Of a stretch of DNA of 63,343 nt, positions 20,801 to 28,638 are shown piece after piece. Position 1 is the stretch's first letter; every line of letters begins with the position of its first letter. The position numbers were made by a program, and so were the translations under genes. The stretch covers positions 1 through 63,343 of IMG/VR virus record IMGVR_UViG_3300012927_000007. One strand, written 5' to 3'. The stretch is from a virus. The notes beneath the pieces were generated by a model. It worked only from the letters and a program-made list of their open reading frames with translations. It was not told the DNA's origin and did not search any database.

Positions 20801-21064
20801 ATGTACGCAGTACGTGTGATCAACCAAGTAGGGCTGGAAGCGGCAAATTACGGCACCGTCTATGGGGCATGTCCCGAGGCGATGCACGACAAGGGCGTTG
20901 CCGAAGACTGGGCCAAAGTGCTCAACAATTCTGGCAACTGGCCGAAGGGCAACCCCGGTTACGAGGTCGTCGAGCTGGAAACTGACCCCACGCCCTGGTG
21001 CTCAGGCTGCGGCGCGATGAAGCAATCGAATTGTCACTGCGGCCCCATTGCCGCGAACGAATAA
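20801..21064 (+). CDS. hypothetical protein with C-terminal Cys cluster, 87 aa
   Basis: Starts YAVRVINQVGLEAANYGTVY with a mixed alpha/beta core and ends with CSGCGAMKQSNCHCGP, four Cys and a His that likely hold zinc. ATG 20801 has AAAGGCG upstream; the in-frame start at 20717 would include the structured leader. Function unknown. Confidence 0.6.
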   Translation: MYAVRVINQVGLEAANYGTVYGACPEAMHDKGVAEDWAKVLNNSGNWPKGNPGYEVVELETDPTPWCSGCGAMKQSNCHCGPIAANE

Positions 21065-21071
21065 CGCAGTT

Positions 21072-21176
21072 ATGAACACCATACAGTGTGTATCAGATGC
21101 TTACCGTTTAGCCGGGTTGTTGTTGGGTATCGTGATAGGCTACCTCGTGGCCTATATGGTCCACAAACAACAGTAA
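21072..21176 (+). CDS. small membrane peptide, 34 aa
   Basis: One transmembrane helix (LAGLLLGIVIGYLVAYMV) with short polar ends (NTIQCVSDAYR before, HKQQ after). ATG 21072 lies eight bases after the previous stop, without a strong Shine-Dalgarno. It joins three other small membrane or lipid-anchored proteins in the early arm. Confidence 0.5.
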   Translation: MNTIQCVSDAYRLAGLLLGIVIGYLVAYMVHKQQ

Positions 21177-21189
21177 GAAATAGCACAAC

Positions 21190-21423
21190 ATGAGTTTGTC
21201 ATTCATCCTCACGTGCCCGGAGACCCGACAAAAGCTGTGTATCGGTCAAGGACATCACGCACCCGAACCACCGCACGCTCCTGAGATGACCGTGCTGTTT
21301 TCGGGGGAGCCGGAGACCATGAACAAACTGTACTGGTTTCTTTGCGCGACGCAAGGTAAGTCCCTGGTATTAGCCGTAGAGGATTACGGGCAGCACGTGG
21401 ATGGTTGGACAGACTTCACATGA
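21190..21423 (+). CDS. hypothetical protein, 77 aa
   Basis: Opens SLSFILTCPETRQKLCIGQG and contains a helix (MNKLYWFLCATQGKSLVLAV) and ends DYGQHVDGWTDFT. No family recognised. ATG 21190 lacks a clear Shine-Dalgarno sequence, so it may depend on upstream translation. Confidence 0.55.
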   Translation: MSLSFILTCPETRQKLCIGQGHHAPEPPHAPEMTVLFSGEPETMNKLYWFLCATQGKSLVLAVEDYGQHVDGWTDFT

Positions 21424-21450
21424 ACCAAACAACAATAGGTAGTCGCAAAC

Positions 21451-22143
21451 ATGGCCGTTAAAAAAGTACTGAAGAAAGAAGCCGCCCCGAGCAGCGTGAG
21501 CCTCGTCGTTCCGCAGGCGGACCCCGAGTTGGCCAGATCCGCTAAGCGGATGCTGTCCCAAGCTCAGGAACTGTTCGTTGGGAGTGCACAGGAGTATGAG
21601 GATGCCGCCGTTGTGCTGCAGAATCTCACCACGCGCGAGAAAGAGATCGAGGCCCAGAAGGCGAAACTGTGGGACCCACTCGCGGTGCTGACCAAGAACG
21701 TGCAGGCGCTCTTCAATCCGCCACTGAAAGTGTTGGACCAAGCTAAGAAGCTGGTCAGCGGGAAAATGGGCGTCTATGCCCTGGAACAACGCAACATCGC
21801 ACTGGCCGCACAACAGCGCGCCGACGACGAGGCAGAAGAAGCCCGTCAGAAGCTCCTCGCGAAAGCCGAGAGAGCAGCGGACGACGGCAACCACGCCCGC
21901 GCCGAGGTGTTGGAGGCGCGCGCGGACAGCGTCCAGGCCCCCACGATCGAAATCGACATCCCCAAGGTGCACGGTATTCAACTGCGCGAGCGCTGGCTGT
22001 TCGAGGTGACCGACCCGGAGGAGGTGCCACGGGAGTTTCTCATGGTCGACGAGCGCTTGATTCGCGCCGAAGTCAACGCCAAGGAGAGCCTCGCGAAGAT
22101 TCCCGGCGTGCATATCTGGTCCACGTTGAAACCGCAGGGGTAA
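21451..22143 (+). CDS. conserved phage coiled-coil protein, 230 aa
   Basis: Central long coiled coil (about 30-165), with repeated AEEARQKLLAKAERAADDG-type stretches, followed by a conserved-looking C-terminal domain: WLFEVTDPEEVPREFLMVDE and KIPGVHIWSTLKPQG. That pattern (W-x-F-E-V-T-D-P-x-x-V-P-R-x-y and a closing I-P-G-V/I) is common in phage proteins next to recombination genes, where they may serve as nuclease or annealase partners. The precise function is not known to me. Confidence 0.65.
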   Translation: MAVKKVLKKEAAPSSVSLVVPQADPELARSAKRMLSQAQELFVGSAQEYEDAAVVLQNLTTREKEIEAQKAKLWDPLAVLTKNVQALFNPPLKVLDQAKKLVSGKMGVYALEQRNIALAAQQRADDEAEEARQKLLAKAERAADDGNHARAEVLEARADSVQAPTIEIDIPKVHGIQLRERWLFEVTDPEEVPREFLMVDERLIRAEVNAKESLAKIPGVHIWSTLKPQG

Positions 22144-22149
22144 CCGGTC

Positions 22150-22485
22150 ATGACGAAAAAGAAAACGACCTACCCAAAGGACCACGACGCGTGGCCGTGG
22201 TGTAAGGCGTGCGAAAGCTACCATTCTCCGAAGCTGGCTACCTGCTTTGCACGAAAGAAAATGTACTACACCATCGGCGTGCGGTTCCTCTATGGACCCA
22301 ACTTTGGCAAGATGTACACCTACCGCGTGTGCAATCGCAACAAGGTGACTCTCGGGCAGGAGTTGGTTGCAGACACGCCCAGCGGCTCAGCAATCGTGGT
22401 GGCCGTACGGATTGACACGAAACGGCAAGACACCAACGTGGCGATAGAATACAAGTACATCACGCACAAGGTCGCGCCACTGTGA
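22150..22485 (+). CDS. hypothetical protein with N-terminal Cys motif, 111 aa
   Basis: An N-terminal knuckle (WCKACESYHSPKLATC) is followed by a small all-beta domain (YYTIGVRFLYGPNFGKMYTY, then VELVAD-like strands and VAVRIDTKRQDTNVAIEYKY). The beta domain resembles a widespread short phage module, Y-k-Y...G...Y-x-Y-x-x...G, of unknown role. ATG 22150 follows the previous stop by seven bases. Confidence 0.6.
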   Translation: MTKKKTTYPKDHDAWPWCKACESYHSPKLATCFARKKMYYTIGVRFLYGPNFGKMYTYRVCNRNKVTLGQELVADTPSGSAIVVAVRIDTKRQDTNVAIEYKYITHKVAPL

Positions 22486-22787
22486 GAAAGACACGCATCC
22501 CCACGTGCGAGCAGTGTCTTCTGCAACACCCAGCGAGTCAAGGATGTCGGGACGCGAAAATCGCGGCAGCTCCACGAATTGCAGACGAAGGACGCAACCT
22601 CGTCGGCCGCAAGCCTGAGTACCGCCTCAAAGCGATGAACAAAGCGACCGGCGAGAAATCCCGCAACACTGGCGCCGCGTGGGTCAATGCTGACGGCTCT
22701 ATCTCGATCGACATCGAGCCGTTCGTTGTGCTCCAAGGTGGCAAGGATCTAGTGTTGACGTTGTTCCCGGAAGGAAAAAAGGAATGA
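22482..22787 (+). CDS. hypothetical protein (GAAWVNADGSISI motif), 101 aa
   Basis: N-terminal Cys pair CEQC with a further GCRD, then KPEYRLKAMNKATGEKSRNT and GAAWVNADGSISIDIEPFVV ending in LTLFPEGKKE. The stretch G-A/V-A-W-x-N-x-D-G-S-I-S-I recurs in small phage DNA-metabolism proteins and may be an OB-like strand set. GTG 22482 overlaps the previous stop (GTGA). Confidence 0.6.
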   Translation: MRKTRIPTCEQCLLQHPASQGCRDAKIAAAPRIADEGRNLVGRKPEYRLKAMNKATGEKSRNTGAAWVNADGSISIDIEPFVVLQGGKDLVLTLFPEGKKE

Positions 22788-23035
22788 AGAACCGCACCAT
22801 CGCACAGCGCGCCGTGAAGTACGCCCAAGGCAAGGTGCACGCGCTAAAAACTCCAACGTATGAGGCCCCATTGGCGCAGGGCTGGCATGACGGCTACCGC
22901 GCAGCTCTACGCGACGTCACGCAGATTGGTACCGGGCTGACTTACGCAACTTCCCGTGAGTTGAGTGATGCGTTAGACAGCGTAATCGACCGTGCCGTTG
23001 TGACCTTTCGGGAAGAGTTGGGGAAAATAGAATGA
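22784..23035 (+). CDS. hypothetical helical protein, 83 aa
   Basis: Mainly helical (AQRAVKYAQGKVHALK, GWHDGYRAALRDVTQIG, SDALDSVIDRAVVTFREEL). ATG 22784 overlaps the previous stop (ATGA). It resembles the 103 aa product of 23159..23470 in the feature A-x-G-W-x-D-G-Y-x-A-A-L-R-D; the two may be paralogous. Confidence 0.6.
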   Translation: MKNRTIAQRAVKYAQGKVHALKTPTYEAPLAQGWHDGYRAALRDVTQIGTGLTYATSRELSDALDSVIDRAVVTFREELGKIE

Positions 23036-23172
23036 TCCACTGCAACAGTACATGGGACGCGTGGGGACTGCTGCTCACCGGGATCAGTATCGGCTGGGTC
23101 GGGGTACAACTAACCATGGCGGTCCTGATCGTCCGACGCTACAAACGGGAGCGACGTAATGGCCATTCGTAA
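23032..23172 (+). CDS. small membrane protein, 46 aa
   Basis: ATG 23032 overlaps the previous stop (ATGA). A transmembrane helix (about residues 10-35: LLLTGISIGWVGVQLTMAVL) is followed by a basic tail (RRYKRERRNGHS), so the C-terminus should face the cytoplasm. The 3' end overlaps the next gene by 14 bases. Confidence 0.55.
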   Translation: MIHCNSTWDAWGLLLTGISIGWVGVQLTMAVLIVRRYKRERRNGHS

Positions 23173-23470
23173 ACTACCCGGCCCGTGGGTGCCGTTCGGG
23201 AAGGGTGAGCAGCAGGAAATCACCGGCACGGATCTCGACGTAGGTCCACACCGACGTATGGCGACTCCGCTCCAGACCGCGACCCAGCGAGCACATATGC
23301 GCGGGCAAGCATTCCGGTATGCCCGAGAACGGTTGTTGAACTCAGAAAGATTGGGAATCGGCCGTGCGCCGTTCTCGCACATCGACGCGGAGACGATCGC
23401 ACAGCAGGCGTGGGCGGATGGGTACATCGCAGCCCTACGCGATATTAAAAAACAACGAGGTGAGTCGTGA
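23159..23470 (+). CDS. hypothetical protein, 103 aa
   Basis: ATG 23159 has GGGAGCGA upstream. Helical second half with AQQAWADGYIAALRDIKKQ, very like GWHDGYRAALRD in 22784..23035, suggesting a duplicated short domain. The N-terminal half is Gly/Pro/Arg rich. Unknown function. Confidence 0.55.
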   Translation: MAIRKLPGPWVPFGKGEQQEITGTDLDVGPHRRMATPLQTATQRAHMRGQAFRYARERLLNSERLGIGRAPFSHIDAETIAQQAWADGYIAALRDIKKQRGES

Positions 23471-23595
23471 AGGCGCGAGATTGGGTAGAACTTTGCGTGA
23501 TCTTGTTGGCGCTCTTGCTGTTGGGGGCGGGCCAAGCGGGGTTTTTAACCGGGTGTGGGCTGCTATTGGCCGTTTCTTGTCGGCATTACTGCTAA
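23467..23595 (+). CDS. small membrane protein, 42 aa
   Basis: GTG 23467 overlaps the previous stop (GTGA). Nearly the whole chain is hydrophobic (LCVILLALLLLGAGQAGFLT and GCGLLLAVSC), with a short charged N-terminus. It could span the membrane once or form a hairpin. Confidence 0.55.
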   Translation: MKARDWVELCVILLALLLLGAGQAGFLTGCGLLLAVSCRHYC

Positions 23596-23604
23596 GGACG
23601 AATC

Positions 23605-23832
23605 ATGAATTTTAGAAACGCATCCTTGAAAGGGCGACCAGTGTATTGCGGCGGCAATGCTACGCCGAAACTGATTCATCTCGTGCCGGGCACTGAAAGC
23701 AGGAGCCGCGCGCTGTGCGGTATCAAACCGCAAGGCTCCTCCAGTGGGTGGGATTTCAACGAGGCCTCGCCGACGTGCGTGCGTTGCATGTCGAAACTCG
23801 ACAAGTTAGAACAGAAGGAAAACGCGTCATGA
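23605..23832 (+). CDS. hypothetical protein with Cys motifs, 75 aa
   Basis: Cys at YCGGN, ALCGIK and the pair CVRC in SPTCVRCMSKL give a probable zinc site; the H in LIHLVPG may help. ATG 23605 has AAGGA five to six bases upstream. This pattern (YCG...LCG...CxxC) occurs in many small actinophage and proteophage proteins of unknown role. Confidence 0.6.
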   Translation: MNFRNASLKGRPVYCGGNATPKLIHLVPGTESRSRALCGIKPQGSSSGWDFNEASPTCVRCMSKLDKLEQKENAS

Positions 23833-24119
23833 AACCCTGGGGCACAATGGCTTTGACGCTGGTGGCGCTTCTGACTGTATTAGCGCTATTGTCGGGGTGT
23901 GACACGCTGGAGAACCGCGTCGACGCGACCCGAGACTTCGCCAGCCGACACCCCGCGGTGACCGCGGTCACGAGCGCCGTTGTGGCGGCTGGGGTTACCT
24001 ACGCGATCGAGCACCACGGTCACCATCGCGATGAGCGCTCACCATTTCGAGTCGTAGCCCCGGGGACGTCGACCACCCAGCCAGTTGACTGCGCTACGAA
24101 TCCGTATCAGTGTCAGTGA
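23829..24119 (+). CDS. lipoprotein, 96 aa
   Basis: Signal peptide with lipobox: KPWGTMALTLVALLTVLALL then SGC-D, so Cys at about residue 24 would be lipidated. Asp at +2 fits inner-membrane retention in Gram-negatives. A second hydrophobic stretch (AVTAVTSAVVAAGVTYAI) and a His-rich HHGHH follow; the tail has two Cys. ATG 23829 overlaps the previous stop. Early expression and lipid anchoring suggest a cell-envelope role such as superinfection exclusion; a spanin subunit is less likely because the lysis genes are elsewhere. Confidence 0.65.
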   Translation: MKPWGTMALTLVALLTVLALLSGCDTLENRVDATRDFASRHPAVTAVTSAVVAAGVTYAIEHHGHHRDERSPFRVVAPGTSTTQPVDCATNPYQCQ

Positions 24120-24148
24120 CGAGGAAGTAAACCAACTGGAGAAGGACT

Positions 24149-24331
24149 ATGTTGATCTTGACGAGAAGGGTCGGAGAAACCGTGATGATTGGGGACAACG
24201 TCACCATCACAGTGTTAGGGGTCAAGGGGAATCAAGTGCGTGTGGGCATCAACGCGCCCAAGGAAATCGCGGTGCACCGTGAAGAGATCTACGATCGCAT
24301 CAAGCGCGAAAAGATTGGGACCCCTGCATGA
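24149..24331 (+). CDS. csrA: CsrA/RsmA carbon storage regulator, 60 aa
   Basis: Almost identical in layout to bacterial Csr[21 protein letters not shown], then [20 protein letters not shown] and [14 protein letters not shown], including L4, R6 and the RNA-binding R44 region. CsrA dimers bind GGA motifs near ribosome sites and block or protect host mRNAs, so a phage copy could redirect host metabolism or time phage translation. Full length with no damage; GGAG seven bases upstream. The leader itself has GGA triplets (GAGGAAG and AAGGAC), which would allow self-control; that is inference. It is coupled (ATGA) to the next gene. Confidence 0.95.
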   Translation: MLILTRRVGETVMIGDNVTITVLGVKGNQVRVGINAPKEIAVHREEIYDRIKREKIGTPA

Positions 24332-25209
24332 CCGAAGTAGGACGCCGCCCGACGTTGTACGAGCTCCTACTCGCGCTCCACGCGATCGAGAGCGTCGAGG
24401 CGGATATCGCAGCACACGACCCGGAAGCCAAAACGTTCCGGGTCGTGCTGACCTTCACCCGCGCGCAGTGTCCCAACGATTGGATCGAAGGGAAACCCAA
24501 GCCCTCGTGGATGTTCGAGCAACTCACGGAGGAGTTGGCCGCGTGGCTGCAGCAGCGCAATCGTGAGGAGCAGTGGGTCTCGAAAGAGGAGCAGATGGGC
24601 TCCTCCATCGACACCCTCATGGCGCACTATACGGAAGAGTTAAAGAAAGTCGTCAAAGCCTCCCCGCAAAACATGTTGACTCGAATGCAGAAACGCATCT
24701 TCGAGGACACCATCCTGAGACTCAAGGAATTGAAGGAGCGTCGCGCGGCGGGCGGGGTATACTCCCAGACCGAGAGCCGTCGTGAGAAAGCACGCAAGCA
24801 ATGGGAAGATGACGAGTACGAGGCGCCGAAGCGTGAAGAGGCGCAACGTCGCCAACAACGAAGCAATCCATATGATGGCGGCTTCCAATATGCCGGTTTT
24901 GACGACCTAGACCCTGAAATGGCACGGCAGGCGCGCGAGGCTTTCAGCAAACTTTTTAACGATAATGCGTACCGCTGGGGGCCGAATCATGGAACAGCCA
25001 CCCCACCGCCAAAGTCAAACAACAAACAGCCGTGGCACGTGACCCTGGGGGTGCCCATTAGCGCCACCAAGGAGGAGATTACGAAAGCGTACCGTAAACT
25101 GGTCGCGAAGTACCAGCCGCGCACCAGCGCCGATGCGGAAGATAAAGAGCGTCATGCCAAAATGACAGAAATCAACACCGCACGCGATGAAGGGTTAGGT
25201 GGGTTATGA
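24328..25209 (+). CDS. J-domain-like protein with altered HPD motif, 293 aa
   Basis: The C-terminal 60 residues follow a J domain: [20 protein letters not shown], then [19 protein letters not shown] and a closing helix. The HPD tripeptide that stimulates DnaK reads QPR here, so ordinary Hsp70 activation is doubtful. N-terminal part (1-190) is helical and charged with [20 protein letters not shown]-type coiled coil, preceded by a short beta region ([13 protein letters not shown]). A stretch QRSNPYDGG at about 180-188 matches the TerL C-terminus. ATG 24328 overlaps the csrA stop. Function may be a chaperone adaptor or a decoy. Confidence 0.7.
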   Translation: MTEVGRRPTLYELLLALHAIESVEADIAAHDPEAKTFRVVLTFTRAQCPNDWIEGKPKPSWMFEQLTEELAAWLQQRNREEQWVSKEEQMGSSIDTLMAHYTEELKKVVKASPQNMLTRMQKRIFEDTILRLKELKERRAAGGVYSQTESRREKARKQWEDDEYEAPKREEAQRRQQRSNPYDGGFQYAGFDDLDPEMARQAREAFSKLFNDNAYRWGPNHGTATPPPKSNNKQPWHVTLGVPISATKEEITKAYRKLVAKYQPRTSADAEDKERHAKMTEINTARDEGLGGL

Positions 25210-25394
25210 AAACAATTGCGTTGTTACTCTCATTACTTGCGGTGTTCATCGCGGGGTGCCCACGTCAAGACCCAGAACTACCAAAAAATGTAAGTTACTA
25301 TGGCAACGTGCGCGAACTTACGCTTAAGGACGGCACTCGCTGTGCTGTCTACGATGAAGGACGCGGTGGCGGCATATCCTGCGATTGGAAATGA
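25206..25394 (+). CDS. small lipoprotein, 62 aa
   Basis: Signal peptide [17 protein letters not shown] gives a lipobox with Cys at residue 18. The mature part ends with ELTLKDGTRCAVYDEGRGGG and ISCDW, the form of a small bacterial/phage lipoprotein family (D-G-T-R-C-x-V...G-G-I-S-C-D-W). Function unknown. ATG 25206 overlaps the previous stop and its own stop overlaps the polymerase start. Confidence 0.65.
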   Translation: MKTIALLLSLLAVFIAGCPRQDPELPKNVSYYGNVRELTLKDGTRCAVYDEGRGGGISCDWK

Positions 25395-27913
25395 GAAACG
25401 CTAATTGCACTGCCTGCGGGCTCCACAAGGATGCGACCACGGTGTGTATTGACGGCGACGGTCCAAAGAACGCAGACATCCTTGTGGTGGGCCAAAACCC
25501 CGGGCAGCAGGAGGACCGCCGCGGTATCCCCTTTATCGGCCCATCGGGGCAGATCCTGAAAGCGCAACTCGCGAAAGCGGGTCTTACCACAGCGTCGATA
25601 CGGTACACCAACGCGGTGCGATGCGTGACCCCCGGCAATCGCGAGCCGACCGCGAAAGAGGTCAAGGCGTGCAAGCCGTATTTGGATGCGGAAATCACGC
25701 GTATCAACCCACCGTACATCGTCCCGCTCGGTGCACTCGCGACCAAGGCGCTGGCAAAAACTAAGATCAGCACGGCGCACGGCCAGATGATCGAGCGGGA
25801 CGGTCGCATCATTTGCCCGACGTACCACCCGGCTGCGACGTTCCGCGACCCGTCCAAACTGCAGGTGATCCAACAGGATTTCGCACGGCTGAAACGCCAG
25901 ATAGATGGCACCCTGGGCGCTACCCAGGACGCCTTCAAGTACCGCGTCGTCACGGATAGATCGATACTCAAGGAGTTTCTGGAGGCCTTCGAGGACGCGG
26001 AGGACTACGCCTACGACACCGAGACCAACGGGCTGTTCCTGCGCAAGCCGGACTTCGTGGTCCGCTCTATCGCATTCGCACTGCCTGACTGTTCGTGGGT
26101 TATCCCGCTGGAGATGCCCGGAGGATTTTATGAGCACAACTGGCAAGCACAAGCCGCCGTATTTCGGGTGTTGGCGCGCAAAGCAAAAGGCAAGTGGGCG
26201 TGCGTGTTCCACGGCAAGTACGATTCCGGGGCTATCCGCAGAGCGTATTCCGTTTCGCTGGCCTATCACTTCGACGCCATGCTGGCGCACTACCTGGGTG
26301 ATGAGAATCAAGAGCACGACCTCAAGTACGTCTCCCGCGTCGAACTCGACTGCCCCGAGTACGACCTCTCGAAAGAACTGAAGCTCAGCGACAACCCCAA
26401 ATGGCTGGAGTTGATGCAAGACCCCGCCAACCGCGAGAAGTACTGGAGGTATAACGGACGGGATGCATGGAATACGCTCCAACTCTCGTACCTCTTCACA
26501 GCGCAATTACGCAAGAATTCCGCACGGCGACGGCTGTTTTACCAACTCGTCATGCCCTCCTCGCGAGCGCTGGAGTCGATTGAGGCGGAAGGGTTGCCGG
26601 TTGATTCGCAGCAGTACACCGAGATGGAAACCCGCACTTCGATGGAGCGCGACGTGGCGCTGATAGCGTTAAACGAGAGTGCAGGTAAACCCGTCAACTG
26701 GAACTCGCCGCAGCAAATCGCCAAAGTGCTGTTCGAGGATCTCGGGTTGCCCGTGCAGTTGAAAACCCCAACCGGTGCGCCGTCGACGAGCGAAGCGGCC
26801 ATCGTCGACCTCAAGGGCAAGCATCCCATCATCAACGAGCTGCTCCACTACCGCGAACTCGACAAGATCCTGGGCACCTACCTTGAGGGGTGGAAACAGT
26901 ACATCGTCGGCAACCGTATTTACTTCTCGTATAAGCAGCACGGCACGGTCACGGGCAGATTTAGCTCCCGACTACACCAGATCCCCACGGACGGCGATAT
27001 CCGCTCTATTATCGCTATAGCGGATGACCGCGGTGAATGGGAATTCGTCGCGGCGGACTTGTCCCAGGCGGAATTGCGCATCGCCGCAGAAATGTCTGGG
27101 GATACGACCCTCATCGACATTTACCGCCAAGGGCGGGATGTGCATTGGAATACGGTGTTGTTCCTTGTCGGTGCAGGGCACATGCCGGAGTACGCTGAGC
27201 AGGCGCTAAAAACCGCGGTGGCGTTACGCCAGGGGTTCAAGCAGGGGCGTATTTCACTCGCAGATGCGTTGGAGATACTGCGCGTCGCAGGGGTAGACGC
27301 GTGCGCCAAGATGTGGAAAGAGTGGAAAACCGCCCGCACTAACGCTAAACGGATAGCCTTCGGGTTTTTGTACGGGATGTACGAAAATACCTTCATAGAA
27401 AAAGCCAAAGTTGACTATGATTGGTATTGTAGTTACAAACAGGCGCACGCGTTCCGTACGGGCTTTTTCGAGGTATACCCCGGCTTGGAGCCATGGCACA
27501 ACCGCTGCAAGCGCATCGCGCGGATCGACGGCTACGTGACCAATATGTTCGGGCGGGTACGCCGGCTGCCCGCGATTCAGTCAACCGATAAACTGGCCCG
27601 CATGGAGGCGGAGCGCCAAGCCGTCAACGCGCCCGTGCAAGGCACCATCGGCGATTGGAAAGCCGCCGCGATGGTCGAAATAGACGAGACAATCGATAAG
27701 GACCAGTTTAGACTCGCAGGCGAACACCACGACGCCCTCCTGGGGCTGGTCCGCCGAGGCTGCGAGGACGACGTATTGCCCCGTGTGCGAAAAATAATGG
27801 AGCGCCCCAAGCTCCTCAAAACCTTCAAGATCAAAATGCAGGTCCCCATGGTGGTTGACGTGAACGTCGGCGCGTGGGGCAAAGGTACGGTGTACCATGA
27901 CCCTAGACACTAA
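25391..27913 (+). CDS. uracil-DNA glycosylase / family A DNA polymerase fusion, 840 aa
   Basis: Residues 1-175 are a family 4/5-type uracil-DNA glycosylase: four Cys for a 4Fe-4S cluster (C6, C9, C78, C94), GQNPGQQEDRRGIPFIG at 34-50, YTNAVRC and CPTYHPAATF. A 3'-5' exonuclease follows (YDTETNG with D209/E211, HGKYDSG, YNGRDA with D358), then a Pol I palm: TGRFSSRLHQIPT, motif A ADLSQAELR (D556), motif B RTNAKRIAFGFLYG (K653, Y661), motif C EHHDALLGL (D781). The usual Glu of HDE is Ala here. A helical insert lies between motifs A and B (about 595-645). Replicative enzyme; the glycosylase would remove uracil at the fork. ATG 25391 overlaps the previous stop. Confidence 0.93.
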   Translation: MRNANCTACGLHKDATTVCIDGDGPKNADILVVGQNPGQQEDRRGIPFIGPSGQILKAQLAKAGLTTASIRYTNAVRCVTPGNREPTAKEVKACKPYLDAEITRINPPYIVPLGALATKALAKTKISTAHGQMIERDGRIICPTYHPAATFRDPSKLQVIQQDFARLKRQIDGTLGATQDAFKYRVVTDRSILKEFLEAFEDAEDYAYDTETNGLFLRKPDFVVRSIAFALPDCSWVIPLEMPGGFYEHNWQAQAAVFRVLARKAKGKWACVFHGKYDSGAIRRAYSVSLAYHFDAMLAHYLGDENQEHDLKYVSRVELDCPEYDLSKELKLSDNPKWLELMQDPANREKYWRYNGRDAWNTLQLSYLFTAQLRKNSARRRLFYQLVMPSSRALESIEAEGLPVDSQQYTEMETRTSMERDVALIALNESAGKPVNWNSPQQIAKVLFEDLGLPVQLKTPTGAPSTSEAAIVDLKGKHPIINELLHYRELDKILGTYLEGWKQYIVGNRIYFSYKQHGTVTGRFSSRLHQIPTDGDIRSIIAIADDRGEWEFVAADLSQAELRIAAEMSGDTTLIDIYRQGRDVHWNTVLFLVGAGHMPEYAEQALKTAVALRQGFKQGRISLADALEILRVAGVDACAKMWKEWKTARTNAKRIAFGFLYGMYENTFIEKAKVDYDWYCSYKQAHAFRTGFFEVYPGLEPWHNRCKRIARIDGYVTNMFGRVRRLPAIQSTDKLARMEAERQAVNAPVQGTIGDWKAAAMVEIDETIDKDQFRLAGEHHDALLGLVRRGCEDDVLPRVRKIMERPKLLKTFKIKMQVPMVVDVNVGAWGKGTVYHDPRH

Positions 27914-28184
27914 CTTAAAAATTGGGCTAGGCCGCCCAAAAACGTTGGAAGAGCAAATGGCCGTGCAAGCGGACATATCCGCAATGCGCAGGGCAATTAT
28001 GTTCGGGCAACGGGATAGCTCTCTCATAGCGCACTGTCTCCAAGTGGCGCAACATCAGGGGTTGAGCGGCGAGGAGACCTACGTGCTTCTCGCGTATCAC
28101 GCACTCGTGGAGATTGAGCAGTTTTGGCGCAATCAGCTGAAGCTGGCTGCGTTGGATATCCGCACGACGGGGATTACTCCGTGA
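27897..28184 (+). CDS. hypothetical helical protein, 95 aa
   Basis: Starts inside the 3' end of the polymerase gene (17-base overlap) at ATG 27897. Mostly helical: AVQADISAMRRAIMFGQRDS, HCLQVAQHQGLSGEETYVLL, HALVEIEQFWRNQLKLAAL. It may be a small partner of the polymerase or nuclease, but no family is recognised. Confidence 0.6.
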   Translation: MTLDTNLKIGLGRPKTLEEQMAVQADISAMRRAIMFGQRDSSLIAHCLQVAQHQGLSGEETYVLLAYHALVEIEQFWRNQLKLAALDIRTTGITP

Positions 28185-28399
28185 TCCTGTTCGTCAGTAA
28201 AAAACGCTACGCGATGGAACTGGCGTGCGCGAAGCGGCGCGAGGAAATGTTGCAGCGGGCAATTGACTACGCGCTCCGGGAACTGCGCCGATCGCAGCAC
28301 GCCACCGCACCCTTTCAAGACTGCGTGCGACCCGCGATAGGACGACTCTCCCGAGCGCAAGTCGACGTCAATACGGTACGGAGTGGATATGAGCCTTAA
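28181..28399 (+). CDS. hypothetical helical protein, 72 aa
   Basis: GTG 28181 overlaps the previous stop (GTGA). Charged helices: AMELACAKRREEMLQRAIDY and ALRELRRSQHATAPFQDCV. Residues in the longer frame to 28124 belong to the neighbour. Function unknown. Confidence 0.55.
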   Translation: MILFVSKKRYAMELACAKRREEMLQRAIDYALRELRRSQHATAPFQDCVRPAIGRLSRAQVDVNTVRSGYEP

Positions 28400-28637
28400 C
28401 ACTAAAGTCAAACTCCCCGAGATGGAGCGGTTCGCAGCAGCTGACCTCGAAACCGAAGTCGCTGAAAACCCGCTCACCGCAGCTTTCGAGTTGATCGCGT
28501 TGCGGAAAGTCGCCCGGCTCGCTTCGGAGCTCTGCACGGCCATCGAGCGCGGCGAGAAGGACATCGGGGGCTCTCGGCACATCCGCAACATTCTAGCGGA
28601 TCTCGGACCCGCGTGCGACGCTGTGGAGGGTCGTTAG
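28389..28637 (+). CDS. hypothetical protein, 82 aa
   Basis: ATG 28389 has GGAG five bases upstream. N-terminal TKVKLPEMERFAAADLETEV, a helical middle (AAFELIALRKVARLASELCT) and HIRNILADLGPACDAV. Looks like a small helical protein. No family recognised. Confidence 0.55.
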   Translation: MSLNTKVKLPEMERFAAADLETEVAENPLTAAFELIALRKVARLASELCTAIERGEKDIGGSRHIRNILADLGPACDAVEGR

Positions 28638-28638
28638 C

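Noticed and set aside
21370-22224. A 284-codon minus-strand frame
   Set aside because: It is the shadow of the coiled-coil gene 21451..22143, which has a good start and a recognisable C-terminal domain.
25349-26506. A 385-codon minus-strand frame opposite the polymerase
   Set aside because: It mirrors the codon pattern of the glycosylase/polymerase gene, whose motifs are unambiguous; no start signal and no domain.
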